A DNA stretch of 64,000 nt from Corynebacterium sp. HMSC036D02. Its GTDB lineage: Bacteria; Actinomycetota; Actinomycetes; Mycobacteriales; Mycobacteriaceae. This document shows positions 35,622-45,012 of the stretch, piece by piece. The number at the start of each line of letters is the position of its first letter. Position 1 is the first letter of the stretch. A program made the translations under genes and the position numbers. Below the pieces are notes generated by a model, which worked only from the letters and a program-made list of their open reading frames with translations, was not told where the DNA came from and did no database searches. Location: positions 1-64,000 of the forward strand of contig NZ_KV827648.1 in the NCBI RefSeq assembly GCF_001836165.1. The letters run 5' to 3'.

Positions 35622-38301
35622 TGTTAAGGATTTCGACAATTTTTTTGCTGCTCTCAACGGGGGGTACCGTCCTTTTTCTTGGCAAGTTGCCACTCTGGAG
35701 CATCTCGCGGCAACAGGAACTTGGCCTTCCCAGATTTCTGCTCCGACAGGATCAGGAAAGTCTTCGGTGGTCGACATTCATGTATTTGCTAATGTCCTAT
35801 CAGCTGCTGGGAAAGCCCCACGGTTGCCAAGAAGGCTCTTCACCGTAGTAAACCGGCGAGGACTCGTCGACAACCAGTACCAACGGGCTCTCGACATTCA
35901 AGATGCAATCGATGCTGCAGCAAACACGCCGGGGATTCTGGGCGAGGCCTACGCTGCTCTTCGCACTCTGAATTTCAACACAAATAGCCCCTCATGTATG
36001 GCTGTTGCAGTGACTCGTGGCGGTGTATCTACTCGCGACCTTCCTGTTGATGACCCGACGGCATGCGCTGTTATTGCAGCGACGCCCGACATGTGGGGGT
36101 CTAGGGCCCTATTCCACGGATACGGTACAAGCCGCCTTGCGCGCCCGCGTGAGGCAGCCTTGTTCACCATGGATGCAGCACTGATTCTCGACGAATCGCA
36201 CCTCAACCGACAGCTATTACTGACTGCTCGGCGTATCGGTGAGTTGCAATCGCAAGGTCACCCCATCGGAGCTCCGACATTACAAGTCATAGAGACCACA
36301 GCCACACCACCAACATCCGGCAAGGTAGAAACAATTGGTGTCGACGTCAGGAACCTAGACCCTGAACGCGACGACGCCCTACGCCATCGCCTCGAAGCAC
36401 CGAAATTCCTCCGCCGAGTTGGCGTCAGAAACTGGAACGGACGCCCTGCAAATCCTCAGCTTGTGCATCAAGCAGTCGATGAGGTTGAACGTCAACTGCG
36501 CGCCCCTAAACGCATCGGGACTATCGGCTGCATAGTCAATCATGTCGACACAGCACTCAAAGTCGCTAGGGAGCTTCGGAAATCTAGCCATACAGTGGAA
36601 CTCCTCGTAGGACGTATGCGCCCATTTGACCTCGAAGAGCTACACCGAAGACGCCCAACACTGCTCACAACAGAGGGTGACAGTACGGTCGATATAGTAG
36701 TTGCAACTCAAACCTTGGAGGTCGGGGTAGACGTCGATTTCCATTCGTTAGTAACTGAAATTGCACCAGCTTCCTCCCTTGCTCAACGCTTCGGCCGTGT
36801 TAACCGTCTCGGAACGTTTTCTGGTTCAGAAGTGGTCGTCCTACAGCCAGAAACTAAAGATGACTTCAAGGACCAGCATCCCCCTTACCAAGGTTCGGAC
36901 CTCGGTGCTAGTTGGGACTGGCTGGATCTTATTGACCAGCAGGACGCAAATCCAGCACTACTAGCAAAGTATCCTCCCCCAGTATCGCAAAACCAGCGAC
37001 TTCTCCTGCAGCGCCTCGAACGTCGCGACCTGGACATCCTTGCTCGCAGTAGCGCAGTTCACTCAATAGAACCTGAATTAGATCTTTGGCTACGCGATTC
37101 ACTAGAATCTGAACCACCAATCGGCGGCGTTGTAGTTAGGAATTTGCCGACGAATGATGCCGCTGCTCTCGAGCTCTTGAAGTCATACCCCATTATTGAT
37201 GACGAAGTTTTTCCTGCTTCACTAAAGATTCTCCGAGCGCTCAAAGAAAAGCTTGTCCCACAGACAAAAACTAAAGCGCCGAAAACAGTTTCGCGGTCAA
37301 TCTCTAATCGGGCCTTCTTGTGGACGGCAGGGGAGTCAACACAAGTTACGGAACAAACTTCGTTCCGCCCAGGTGATGTTCTCGTCATCGATCAAGGAAT
37401 ACCATTCACCACAGAACTTGTTGCTTCAGAAAATCCGGAAGACGAAGTTGCACCCCCGGTAGTACCTCAAGATCGATACCGCGTTTACCTCAACGAAGGA
37501 TGTGTTGAGCAGACGATTCGCAGGTTTTTCCAGCGCGCCTCTGAGGTGGATCCTGAAGAACTAACCACACTCTGGCACGAACAATTCCCTAGCGATTCCG
37601 GTACGAGCATCATTGCTTCGACCGCATTACGGGAAGATGGTCGTCTGGGGCAAGACGAAGCGGCTTGGATAATTGTCGAGCAACCGGAAGCAATTCTCGA
37701 AGATGCGGATGCCCGTCAAGAATGGACACCTTCGGAAAAGGTTCTGTTAGCGCATCATCAGGATGATGTCGCGGAACGGGCCCGGGGCATGTGCGCTGTT
37801 CTTGCGCTTTCAAGTGAAGCATCGAATATTGTGACGACCGCTGCGATGCATCACGATGACGGTAAGTCCGACCTGCGTTTTCAACGCATGCTCGGAAACG
37901 ATTCCTTGGAGGAGAAGTGGGCGAAGAGCATAAACACTAGTTCCCAGTTCATTAGCAGAAGTCGCTCCCAGTCTGGTTTGCCACTCAAATGGCGTCATGA
38001 GCAATTATCAGCACTAATCATGGCGACTCTCCAGGCCCGAGGTTCGGAACCAATTTCAGACGCCAGCATCTATGTCGCTGGCATGAGTCACGGCTACGGT
38101 CGACAGGGCTTTCCTCACGTGGGTAACCAGCTTGTTCCCGAAGACGATGACAAAGCCATTTTGGCTCACTCTCTGTTTACCACGGGACACTGGGATTCGC
38201 TTGCCGCACAACTCCATCGCGAATACGGCATTTATCAACTTGCCTACCTCAGCGCTATCGAACGCGCTGCCGATGCTCAAGTTTCCAAGGAAGGACGATG
38301 A
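35614..38301 (+). CDS. cas3: Type I-G Cas3 helicase-nuclease (HD at C-terminus)
   Basis: 895 residues with GGAG before ATG 35614. The SF2 helicase comes first: Walker A APTGSGKS (43-50), DESH box at 193-196, TLEVGVDVD and the motif VI QRFGRVNRLG. The HD nuclease follows at the C-terminus: AHHQDDVAERA, HHDDGK at 746-751, KWRHEQLSAL and MSHGYGRQGFP. This order, opposite to most type I Cas3 proteins, is characteristic of subtype I-G. It unwinds and degrades DNA after Cascade binds. It overlaps csb3 by 4 bases. Confidence 0.95.
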   Translation: MIDVKDFDNFFAALNGGYRPFSWQVATLEHLAATGTWPSQISAPTGSGKSSVVDIHVFANVLSAAGKAPRLPRRLFTVVNRRGLVDNQYQRALDIQDAIDAAANTPGILGEAYAALRTLNFNTNSPSCMAVAVTRGGVSTRDLPVDDPTACAVIAATPDMWGSRALFHGYGTSRLARPREAALFTMDAALILDESHLNRQLLLTARRIGELQSQGHPIGAPTLQVIETTATPPTSGKVETIGVDVRNLDPERDDALRHRLEAPKFLRRVGVRNWNGRPANPQLVHQAVDEVERQLRAPKRIGTIGCIVNHVDTALKVARELRKSSHTVELLVGRMRPFDLEELHRRRPTLLTTEGDSTVDIVVATQTLEVGVDVDFHSLVTEIAPASSLAQRFGRVNRLGTFSGSEVVVLQPETKDDFKDQHPPYQGSDLGASWDWLDLIDQQDANPALLAKYPPPVSQNQRLLLQRLERRDLDILARSSAVHSIEPELDLWLRDSLESEPPIGGVVVRNLPTNDAAALELLKSYPIIDDEVFPASLKILRALKEKLVPQTKTKAPKTVSRSISNRAFLWTAGESTQVTEQTSFRPGDVLVIDQGIPFTTELVASENPEDEVAPPVVPQDRYRVYLNEGCVEQTIRRFFQRASEVDPEELTTLWHEQFPSDSGTSIIASTALREDGRLGQDEAAWIIVEQPEAILEDADARQEWTPSEKVLLAHHQDDVAERARGMCAVLALSSEASNIVTTAAMHHDDGKSDLRFQRMLGNDSLEEKWAKSINTSSQFISRSRSQSGLPLKWRHEQLSALIMATLQARGSEPISDASIYVAGMSHGYGRQGFPHVGNQLVPEDDDKAILAHSLFTTGHWDSLAAQLHREYGIYQLAYLSAIERAADAQVSKEGR

Positions 38302-39323
38302 CACACACAATTACTCTCGCTGGCGACATTACTTCCGGCCTCTCCTATTTCGCACTACTTGGTGCTGCTCGGATAGCAAGATCTTTGTCTGAAGACACTG
38401 TGACATTGCACTGGTCTCAGGCTTCGCAACCCCAACCGGTGTTGAGCACCTCCAATGTCAGTCTTACCGAGCTTGCGACTGAGGTACATCGATTGGCAAA
38501 GGATTGGGCTGCGGGATGGACAAAGGCTCGTGCCAACTATGGCTCTGGGCAATTTTCACCTTTCAGCCCACGATTTAAAGCCATTGATTCGAATAAGTAC
38601 CCCGATGATTGGGTAACCCACCAAGAAGTTCGGCATGCTGTAATGGACGAACTAGAGTCAAAGGGAGATATCCTTGCGCTTGACTTTATTCATTCTCTTG
38701 GCGAAGCCGCGTATTGGAGGTTTGATCGTAAGGCTCCTAGGCCAGACCATGGTGCATCGCGATGGGAAATGAAAACTCGGAATCAGGGGCAAGAATTCGT
38801 TCAGGATCGCTTCCACTTGTTGTGTACCGAACTCAGCGATTGGTCAGTTAAAGACGTTAAGGAGAGTATCACTGGCAATCGCGTGGTCGATTCTTTATCT
38901 AAGGGACACCTCAATTCACGCACGTCGACGGGTCTCACCCCACCCGGCCCCGCAGACGTTGCGCTCACTTTTGTCGCTCTTCTCGGAATGATTTACTTTC
39001 CTCTATTCCACCGCACGTCATTGATTTCCCTTACACCTTGTGCGTATCCAACGGACGTGCTGCACCCCTTTCGCGCAGTGTTCCCAGTTCCGGTAATTCC
39101 CCTCACCCCGGAACGCTTAGAGAACGTAATTATTTCAGCCGATTGGTCCCACGTAGTCGAAGCTCTTGGTCCAAAAGAACGTCCTGAAGAATCTAAAGCA
39201 GATGCCACGCTTCTAAAGCGTTGGGGAATCCCCGCCGCCGTTGTTTTTCCAATTAGGAAGTCTGGATCCGATAACGCGCCAGAACGTAATTTTGAAAAAG
39301 GAGAGGTGGTGTTGTTGTCATGA
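38298..39323 (+). CDS. csb3: Type I-G Csb3 (Cas8-like subunit)
   Basis: 341 residues. The gene order csb1-csb2-cas3-X-cas4/cas1-cas2 is the one I recall for Bifidobacterium-type I-U loci, where X is Csb3. Visible features are the start THTITLAGDITSGLSYFALLGAARIA and the later FPLFHRTSLISLTPCAYPTD. It probably fills the large-subunit position that Csx17 fills in Geobacter-type loci, contacting the PAM and recruiting Cas3. Family assignment rests on position as much as on sequence. Confidence 0.75.
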   Translation: MTHTITLAGDITSGLSYFALLGAARIARSLSEDTVTLHWSQASQPQPVLSTSNVSLTELATEVHRLAKDWAAGWTKARANYGSGQFSPFSPRFKAIDSNKYPDDWVTHQEVRHAVMDELESKGDILALDFIHSLGEAAYWRFDRKAPRPDHGASRWEMKTRNQGQEFVQDRFHLLCTELSDWSVKDVKESITGNRVVDSLSKGHLNSRTSTGLTPPGPADVALTFVALLGMIYFPLFHRTSLISLTPCAYPTDVLHPFRAVFPVPVIPLTPERLENVIISADWSHVVEALGPKERPEESKADATLLKRWGIPAAVVFPIRKSGSDNAPERNFEKGEVVLLS

Positions 39324-40918
39324 TGGAAGAGTCTCTACTTCCCATTAGCCTCATTTGCCACACAGCGTTCTGTCCACGAAGAACTTGGTTGGAAGTCAAT
39401 GGTGAGGAAACGGACACTTACCAAATGCAGGTCGGATATAAAGCTCACTCACGAGTAGATAACCCAGTGAATTCTCGTCGAGAACGTAAATACTCTGTTC
39501 CGGTGCGCTCAGATTCCTGGGGAATTGTTGGGAAGATCGATTCCGTTGAAATCGATGCTCACGGTGATCTCCACATCATTGAATACAAATCAACACCAGT
39601 AAGGCGGAAAGCAGTTGTTACACCTGCGCAACGCCTACAGCTAGTACTACAGCGTGAGTGCCTTCAATCCGAAGGTCGACCAGTAAAATCAACGTCCATT
39701 TATTTTACAGAACATCGCCAACTCGTCGATGTTGAGTTAAGCAGCGACGATGTTGCAGAAGCTCATTCTCTTGTAGAGCTAACCAAATCGATCGTCAATT
39801 CCTCCGAATCACCGCCCACCCTAGTCAAAGATGAACGGTGTTCGAAATGCTCGCACTCATTGGTCTGTCTTCCCGATGAGCATCAGCTCACTTCAGTTAA
39901 ACGGCGTGTTGTAGCAACTGATCCGGATGGACAAGTTCTCCACCTAACAGTTCAAGGATCGCGTGCCTCAATTCGTTCAGGACGGATAATCGTAAGCAAG
40001 GCAGGAGAAGAATTAGGAACAATTCCCCTCGAGAAAGTTTGCGGTGTCGTCGTTCACGGCAACATCGATCTTTCGAGTGCATTAAATCGCGCATTCATGT
40101 GGAATAATGTCCCAATTGTTTGGTGCTCTTCAACGGGACGAGTTTATGGTTTTTCTAGATCAACGGATAGTCCAAACGGGCTCGCTCGCGCCCGTCAACA
40201 TGTGTTGAGCCAAACCGGAAGTCTTCCCATCGCTTCGGCTATGATTCACGCCAAAGTTTGGAACCAAGCCACTCTTTTACGTAGGAATGCACCCGCCTCC
40301 CGAAACCACGGTCAAATGCGGCAACTTGCCGCGGCAGCTCTGGAGGCGACCGACCTTCCATCACTATTTGGAATTGAAGGCGATGCCGCCTCCCTGTACT
40401 TTGAGTCTTTTCCAAACATGTTTAGCCAAGAACGTTTGGCAGATCTGGGCTGGGAGTGGATTGGACGACGCGGTCGCAGCGCCGACGATCCAATCAATGT
40501 CCTCCTAAACTACTGCTACGGCCTCCTAAAATCCGAAGCTACCCGAGCGATCCTTGCCTGCGGTCTAGATCCCCACGCTGGATTCCTTCACAGCAGTAAC
40601 CGAAATAAACCTGCCTTGTCCCTTGACTTAATGGAAGAATTCCGTGCACCGGTAGCTGATTCCACGGTCATAGCAATGGTAAATCGAAGGGAAATCAAGG
40701 ATTCTGATTTCTCGAAGATCGGCAATGCCTACCGACTTCGTGACACAGGACGAAAAAAGATAATACAAGCATTCGAGCGACGAATTCAAACTAGTTTTAG
40801 GCACCCACTCTTCGATTACACGATCACGTGGCGGCGTGCTCTCGAAGTTCAGGCCCGACTAGTCCTAAGCGTGATCGATGGCTCGCTTCCCCAATACGAA
40901 GGGATACGAATTCGATGA
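39320..40918 (+). CDS. cas4-cas1: Cas4-Cas1 fusion, spacer acquisition
   Basis: 532 residues. Residues 1 to about 190 are Cas4: Cys 13 and Cys 18 in ICHTAFCPRR, the nuclease D...EYK (GKIDSVE, HIIEYKST) and the C-terminal cluster CSKCSHSLVC, which together bind an iron-sulfur cluster. The rest is Cas1 integrase: LEKVCGVVVHGNIDLSSALN, metal-binding Glu in GIEGDAASLYF, DPHAGFLH and LSLDLMEEFRAPVADS. Fusing PAM-selecting Cas4 to Cas1 is typical of I-G loci and ties protospacer trimming to integration. It overlaps cas2 by ATGA. Confidence 0.93.
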   Translation: MMEESLLPISLICHTAFCPRRTWLEVNGEETDTYQMQVGYKAHSRVDNPVNSRRERKYSVPVRSDSWGIVGKIDSVEIDAHGDLHIIEYKSTPVRRKAVVTPAQRLQLVLQRECLQSEGRPVKSTSIYFTEHRQLVDVELSSDDVAEAHSLVELTKSIVNSSESPPTLVKDERCSKCSHSLVCLPDEHQLTSVKRRVVATDPDGQVLHLTVQGSRASIRSGRIIVSKAGEELGTIPLEKVCGVVVHGNIDLSSALNRAFMWNNVPIVWCSSTGRVYGFSRSTDSPNGLARARQHVLSQTGSLPIASAMIHAKVWNQATLLRRNAPASRNHGQMRQLAAAALEATDLPSLFGIEGDAASLYFESFPNMFSQERLADLGWEWIGRRGRSADDPINVLLNYCYGLLKSEATRAILACGLDPHAGFLHSSNRNKPALSLDLMEEFRAPVADSTVIAMVNRREIKDSDFSKIGNAYRLRDTGRKKIIQAFERRIQTSFRHPLFDYTITWRRALEVQARLVLSVIDGSLPQYEGIRIR

Positions 40919-41217
40919 CTAGGGACGACGTTCGACGAACTCTGATTTGTTACGACATTACTGATGACAAACGCCGAACCCGCGTTTCAAATTTGCTATC
41001 TAGCTACGGTGATCGAATACAGTTCAGCGTCTTTGTCGTTGATATTTCTCCGGCAAGACTTATACGGCTGAAGGCGAAGGCTAAAGAAAAGATCGATAAG
41101 AACGAAGACTCAATCCTGTTCTGTGATTTAGGAAGGGTTGCTGAATTATCTGACATGAAGTTCAGCTACCTCGGCCAAACCCGTGACATCACCGATAACC
41201 ACGTGCTGGTCTTCTAA
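40915..41217 (+). CDS. cas2: Cas2 spacer acquisition protein
   Basis: 100 residues: RRTLICYDITDDKRRTRVSNLL gives the ferredoxin-like first strand with the conserved Asp, and FSVFVVDI the third strand. It forms the Cas1-Cas2 integrase core with the fused Cas4-Cas1. The ATG at 40915 overlaps the cas1 stop. Confidence 0.95.
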   Translation: MTRDDVRRTLICYDITDDKRRTRVSNLLSSYGDRIQFSVFVVDISPARLIRLKAKAKEKIDKNEDSILFCDLGRVAELSDMKFSYLGQTRDITDNHVLVF

Positions 41218-41403
41218 TCTTCGATAGCGAGCGCGATTGCCGTACGAAAAATCCTGGGGCGCGCTCGCAGGATGGAATCACCAGGTTGTTGCGTGAAAAC
41301 TGAATAGTGGAACTTAAGCGATAGAATGAAGATTGCCTCGTTTGCTCGCACGCTCGCGCAACGCAGCTAAACAGCAGAACAACGCCACCTTTTTCGTAGC
41401 GCA
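41218..41403 (+). promoter_or_regulatory. CRISPR leader
   Basis: These 186 bases separate cas2 from the first repeat, the expected leader position; the degenerate repeat at the far end fixes the direction. An inverted repeat, GCGAGCGCG (41227-41235) with CGCGCTCGC (41260-41268), lies at its start and may end the cas transcript or bend the DNA. TAGAAT (41322-41327) could be a -10 box. Confidence 0.75.
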
Positions 41404-41732
41404 GTCACCATCCCTTCGGGGATGGTCTTTCATTGAGGCGCATGGAACAGTGGACTGAAAACCCTGTACTATTCCCGTCACCATCCCTTCGGGGATGGTC
41501 TTTCATTGAGGCCCGAGTCACCTTCGGCAGGCATGCAGGGGACGGGGGTCACCATCCCTTCGGGGATGGTCTTTCATTGAGGCGAGTCGTGGGACCCGGA
41601 CACCATGGTGAAGGACCGGGCCGGTCACCATCCCTTCGGGGATGGTCTTTCATTGAGGCGAGTGCCTATAGTGTGGTGCTCCCCAGCCGCTTCGCGGTCA
41701 CCATCCCTTCGGGGATGGTCTTTCATTGAGGC

Positions 41733-41842
41733 TTCGGATCAACCTCGCACCCGATAGCACGCCGGCCCATAGTCACCTTCCCTTCGGGGATGGTCTTTCA
41801 TTGAGGCACCGACGACGCTGGCACAGACCTGGCGCTGAATCA
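41733..41842 (+). repeat. Duplicated spacer block, first copy
   Basis: Spacer 5, variant repeat 6 and spacer 6 (110 bases) recur without visible change at 42021-42130, 288 bases on. The unique spacers 7 and 8 lie between, so a four-spacer unit was duplicated by recombination between repeats, with later loss of the second copies of 7 and 8. Confidence 0.95.
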
Positions 41843-42020
41843 GTCACCATCCCTTCGGGGATGGTCTTTCATTGAGGCATTAATAACCAGCTGGTCTACG
41901 ACCTCTCCGTCGCGTCACCATCCCTTCGGGGATGGTCTTTCATTGAGGCTCAATCGCCAGCGACGCCGACGCCTGAGCCTGCGCGTCACCATCCCTTCGG
42001 GGATGGTCTTTCATTGAGGC

Positions 42021-42130
42021 TTCGGATCAACCTCGCACCCGATAGCACGCCGGCCCATAGTCACCTTCCCTTCGGGGATGGTCTTTCATTGAGGCACCGA
42101 CGACGCTGGCACAGACCTGGCGCTGAATCA
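42021..42130 (+). repeat. Duplicated spacer block, second copy
   Basis: The block identical to 41733-41842, including the single-base repeat variant. It holds spacers 9 and 10. Confidence 0.95.
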
Positions 42131-42308
42131 GTCACCATCCCTTCGGGGATGGTCTTTCATTGAGGCGACCACCAGCGGCGCATCATCAGCACAAGGCGCG
42201 GGTCACCATCCCTTCGGGGATGGTCTTTCATTGAGGCTACGAGGAGCGTTTCTACATCGTCGGAAAGGACGGGTCACCATCCCTGCGGGGGTGGTCTTTC
42301 ATTAGATT

Positions 42309-42940
42309 TGCGGCCCCAAATCGACGCGCCGGCACTTGTGAGGCGACAGGACTTAATCCGTTAACAAACCTCAATACAGCCCAAGAGCTAACCGGTACTC
42401 TGCGCTGTCTGACCGGCACCCGTTCATCAGCGATTTCCCTGCCATCTTTAGGTTGAACCCCAAGTTCGAGGCTGATCTTCATTACTTAACCATGGGCCAA
42501 GTAAGGGAAGATGTAGCGGCACCCCTTGGTCTTGCTCTACACCTTGGAACCGGACGAGTTCCACTTCTGCTCAATAGTCTTCTGTAAACCCTCAGGCAGG
42601 CCCAGCGCAAAATAGTATTCCCCAATGCGCCGACTCACACGGAAACAATCACTTAATCCTCTGTCGCGGACGTTCCATCCGCAGCGGTAACCGTTGTGGA
42701 ACCATCCCCGTGCTCGATTGCAGTCACGGTGGTGTGCAAGCGGTTCTCACCCGTCAGGTCTTTGCCCATCCACCAAAGAAAGCGGTGGCTGCACAAGGCA
42801 ACCACCGCTTAGCCATCAAGTACGAGCCCAGCACGAAATCGCCGATTTAACCAGCTGAACAGCACTCATTGCACAGATCCTTTTCTTCCTGTGCCGAATT
42901 CAAGTCCACCGTGCAATAACGCACCGGCAACGGCGCTTAT
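42309..42940. other. Decayed region after the CRISPR array
   Basis: No intact gene. On the minus strand short coding-like pieces are visible: RIGEYYFALGLPEGLQKTIE near 42550-42640, and a 38-codon frame at 42653-42769 ending GSTTVTAADGTSATED. I cannot name either. They look like remains of genes interrupted by stops. Confidence 0.45.
42780..42810 (-). terminator. Minus-strand terminator-like hairpin
   Basis: AAGCGGTGG (42780-42788) pairs with CCACCGCTT (42802-42810). Read on the minus strand, the stem is followed by TCTTT, so it probably ended a leftward gene now decayed. Confidence 0.5.
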
Positions 42941-43212
42941 CTAGGACAATGTAAAAACTGACGCGGGCGACTTCGTCTCAACGGGCGCGCCGGTCACGTC
43001 GACATACCGGGAGATCTCAAGCTCTAGCTCGCGTTCGATGCCGCGACGCTTTCGGGCGTCGGTGACTTCCATCGTGGCGCGAAACGTGCCCGGTAGTTCC
43101 ATCTACAAGGCAGATTCTCCGGCACCCAGCGTGAGCTCGCCGGCCCGGATGCGGGTGGGGAGCGATTCAAACAAGTCTGCTAGCTGATCTTGACTGAAAT
43201 CTGCCTTGCTTT
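42941..43212 (-). pseudogene. Amphi-Trp-like small protein with in-frame stop
   Basis: The minus-strand frame reads KSKADFSQDQLADLFESLPT, then RIRAGELTLGAGESAL, a TAG stop at 43103-43105, and MELPGTFRATMEVTDARKR, GIERELELEISRYVDV, stopping at 42941. The pattern of a helix, a beta-hairpin with a glycine turn, and charged alternating strands resembles amphi-Trp-domain proteins; the assignment is tentative. No start codon is obvious. Codon use is coding-like, so it decayed recently. Confidence 0.5.
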
Positions 43213-43445
43213 TCAGTAGTTACTACGACATTACGATTTCTTCCCTTCAACTCAATCCGAACAAACATTTTTGGAAACCACCACCATTATCGAAAACATA
43301 AACGGTGTGGCCTGCGGAAAGTGTAGGACGATAAGACAAAGACGTACCGAACATAGTTTCGCCAGCTGGGCGAGCGGAATCGGTAGGACCACCCAGGGCT
43401 GCACCCCACGGGATAGTCGTTCCCAACCACCCCCAACCCACTCGC
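43213..43445. other. Gap, nothing supported
   Basis: No gene or clear signal is seen between the decayed small gene and the gabD terminator. Confidence 0.4.
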
Positions 43446-43490
43446 TAAAAAGAAAATGCTGGCACCTCCTCGAAAGGAGATACCAGCATT
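43446..43490 (-). terminator. Terminator of the aromatic catabolic operon
   Basis: AATGCTGG (43455-43462) pairs with CCAGCATT (43483-43490), with an inner CTCCT/AGGAG pairing. On the minus strand the stem is followed by TTTCTTTTT. It lies just past the gabD stop. Confidence 0.85.
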
Positions 43491-43515
43491 GTCAGCGGCG
43501 AAATTAATGCACTAT

Positions 43516-45003
43516 TTATGCATTCGCGTACGGGTCACGCATCGCGATGTACTGCAACGACGTGTACTCGTCGATACCCTCGGCGCCGCCCTCGCGGCCC
43601 ATGCCGGACTGCTTCACGCCACCGAACGGGGCAGCGGCGTTGGAGATGACGCCGGCGTTGAAGCCCATGAGACCGAACTCGAGGCCGTCACCAACGCGCC
43701 ACATGCGGTCAGAATCCTCAGTGAACACGTAGGAGGCCAGGCCATACTCCGTGTCGTTAGCAATCTCAATTGCTTCCTTCTCATCGGAGAAGGTCAGGAT
43801 CGGAGCAATCGGGCCGAAGATCTCCTCCTGTGCCACGCGGGCATCACGAGGAACGTTGGTCAGAACGGTCGGGGCGTAGAAGTAACCCTTGCCCTCACCC
43901 GGCTTGCCACCGACGATGGCCTTGGCGCCCTTGGCCACGGCGTCGTCGACAAGCGCGGTGATGTTATCCAGCGCCTTCTTCTCCACGAGCGGGCCGCAGG
44001 TAACGCCCTCATCGAGGCCGTTACCCACCTTGAGCTCACCGATGCGCTTGGCGAACTTCTCTGCGAACTCATCAGCGATGGACTCGTGGACAATGAAGCG
44101 GTTAGCGGCGGTGCAGGCCTCACCGATGTTGCGCATCTTGGCGCCCATTGCACCCTCGACGGCCTGGTCAATGTCGGCGTCCTCAAAGACGATGAACGGC
44201 GCGTTGCCGCCCAGCTCCATCGAGGTGCGCAGGACGTTATCGGCAGCGGCCTTGAGCAGAGTCTTGCCCACCGGGGTAGAGCCGGTGAAGGACACCTTGC
44301 GCAGGCGGGAATCCGCCATGATCGGCTCAGAGATGGCAGACGCAGACTTACCGGAAACCACGTTGACCACGCCTGCCGGAACGCCGGCATCAATCATGGT
44401 CTGCGCGAAGTACTGGGTGGTCAGCGGCGTCAGCTTGGCCGGCTTCACCACCATGGTGCAACCAGCGGCGATGGCCGGGGCAATCTTGCGCGTAGCCATA
44501 GCCAGCGGGAAGTTCCACGGAGTAATGAGCAGGCACGGGCCCACCGGCTTCCGGCGAGTGACCATGCGCAGGGTGCCCTCCGGCGCCGGCAGGGTGCGGC
44601 CGTAGTTGCGAACGGCTTCCTCACTAAACCAGCGCAGGTACTCAGCGCCGTAGGTGACCTCACCATAGGACTCCGCCAGCGGCTTGCCCATCTCAAGGGT
44701 CATCAGCGCAGCGAACTCGTCCTTGCGCTCCTGCACCAGGTCAAAGGCGCGGCGCAGCAAGTCGGAGCGCTCACGCGTCGACGTGCGTGCCCACTCATCC
44801 TGCACGGCGCAGGCGGCATCCATTGCCTTCTTCGCGTCCTCAGAGGTAGCGGACGCGAGGGTAGCGATAACCTCACCGGTAGCCGGGTTTTCTACATCGA
44901 AGGTGGAGCCATCGGAGGCGTCTACCCACTCACCGTTAATCAGCAAGCCGGTCGGAACCTTGGCCAGCAGCTCGTCAATATTGACCTTGTTGTTTTCACT
45001 CAT
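43516..45003 (-). CDS. gabD: Succinate-semialdehyde dehydrogenase
   Basis: 495 residues of the ALDH superfamily: LLINGEWVDASDGSTFDVENP, LITPWNFPLAMATRKIAPA, catalytic Glu in MELGGNAPF and the nucleophile in GEACTAANRF; FGGVKQSGMGREGG closes the protein. It is the last gene of the leftward operon. Since HpaI releases succinic semialdehyde, oxidation to succinate is the expected job here and supports the GabD call. The 9-base gap to hpaI implies co-transcription. Confidence 0.9.
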   Translation of the reverse strand: MSENNKVNIDELLAKVPTGLLINGEWVDASDGSTFDVENPATGEVIATLASATSEDAKKAMDAACAVQDEWARTSTRERSDLLRRAFDLVQERKDEFAALMTLEMGKPLAESYGEVTYGAEYLRWFSEEAVRNYGRTLPAPEGTLRMVTRRKPVGPCLLITPWNFPLAMATRKIAPAIAAGCTMVVKPAKLTPLTTQYFAQTMIDAGVPAGVVNVVSGKSASAISEPIMADSRLRKVSFTGSTPVGKTLLKAAADNVLRTSMELGGNAPFIVFEDADIDQAVEGAMGAKMRNIGEACTAANRFIVHESIADEFAEKFAKRIGELKVGNGLDEGVTCGPLVEKKALDNITALVDDAVAKGAKAIVGGKPGEGKGYFYAPTVLTNVPRDARVAQEEIFGPIAPILTFSDEKEAIEIANDTEYGLASYVFTEDSDRMWRVGDGLEFGLMGFNAGVISNAAAPFGGVKQSGMGREGGAEGIDEYTSLQYIAMRDPYANA

Positions 45004-45012
45004 GGTTCTTTT

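Larger units (their letters stand above)
41404..42308 (+). CRISPR. Type I-G CRISPR array, 13 repeats and 12 spacers
   Basis: The 36-base repeat starts GTCACCATCCCTTCGG and ends CTTTCATTGAGGC. Inside it, ACCATCCC and GGGATGGT form an 8-bp stem closed by TTCG, so the RNA has a C(UUCG)G tetraloop; the last eight bases ATTGAGGC would be the crRNA 5' handle. Repeats start at 41404, 41477, 41548, 41624, 41697, 41772, 41843, 41914, 41985, 42060, 42131, 42202 and 42273. Spacers are 35-40 bases. Repeats 6 and 10 share one A-to-T change in the stem, and spacers 5-6 equal spacers 9-10. The last repeat is degenerate (CTGCGGGGG and an altered end), marking the distal end. Confidence 0.98.

Noticed and set aside
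43271..43507. 78-residue plus-strand frame near the gabD terminator
   Set aside because: It reads through the terminator hairpin and has no domain.
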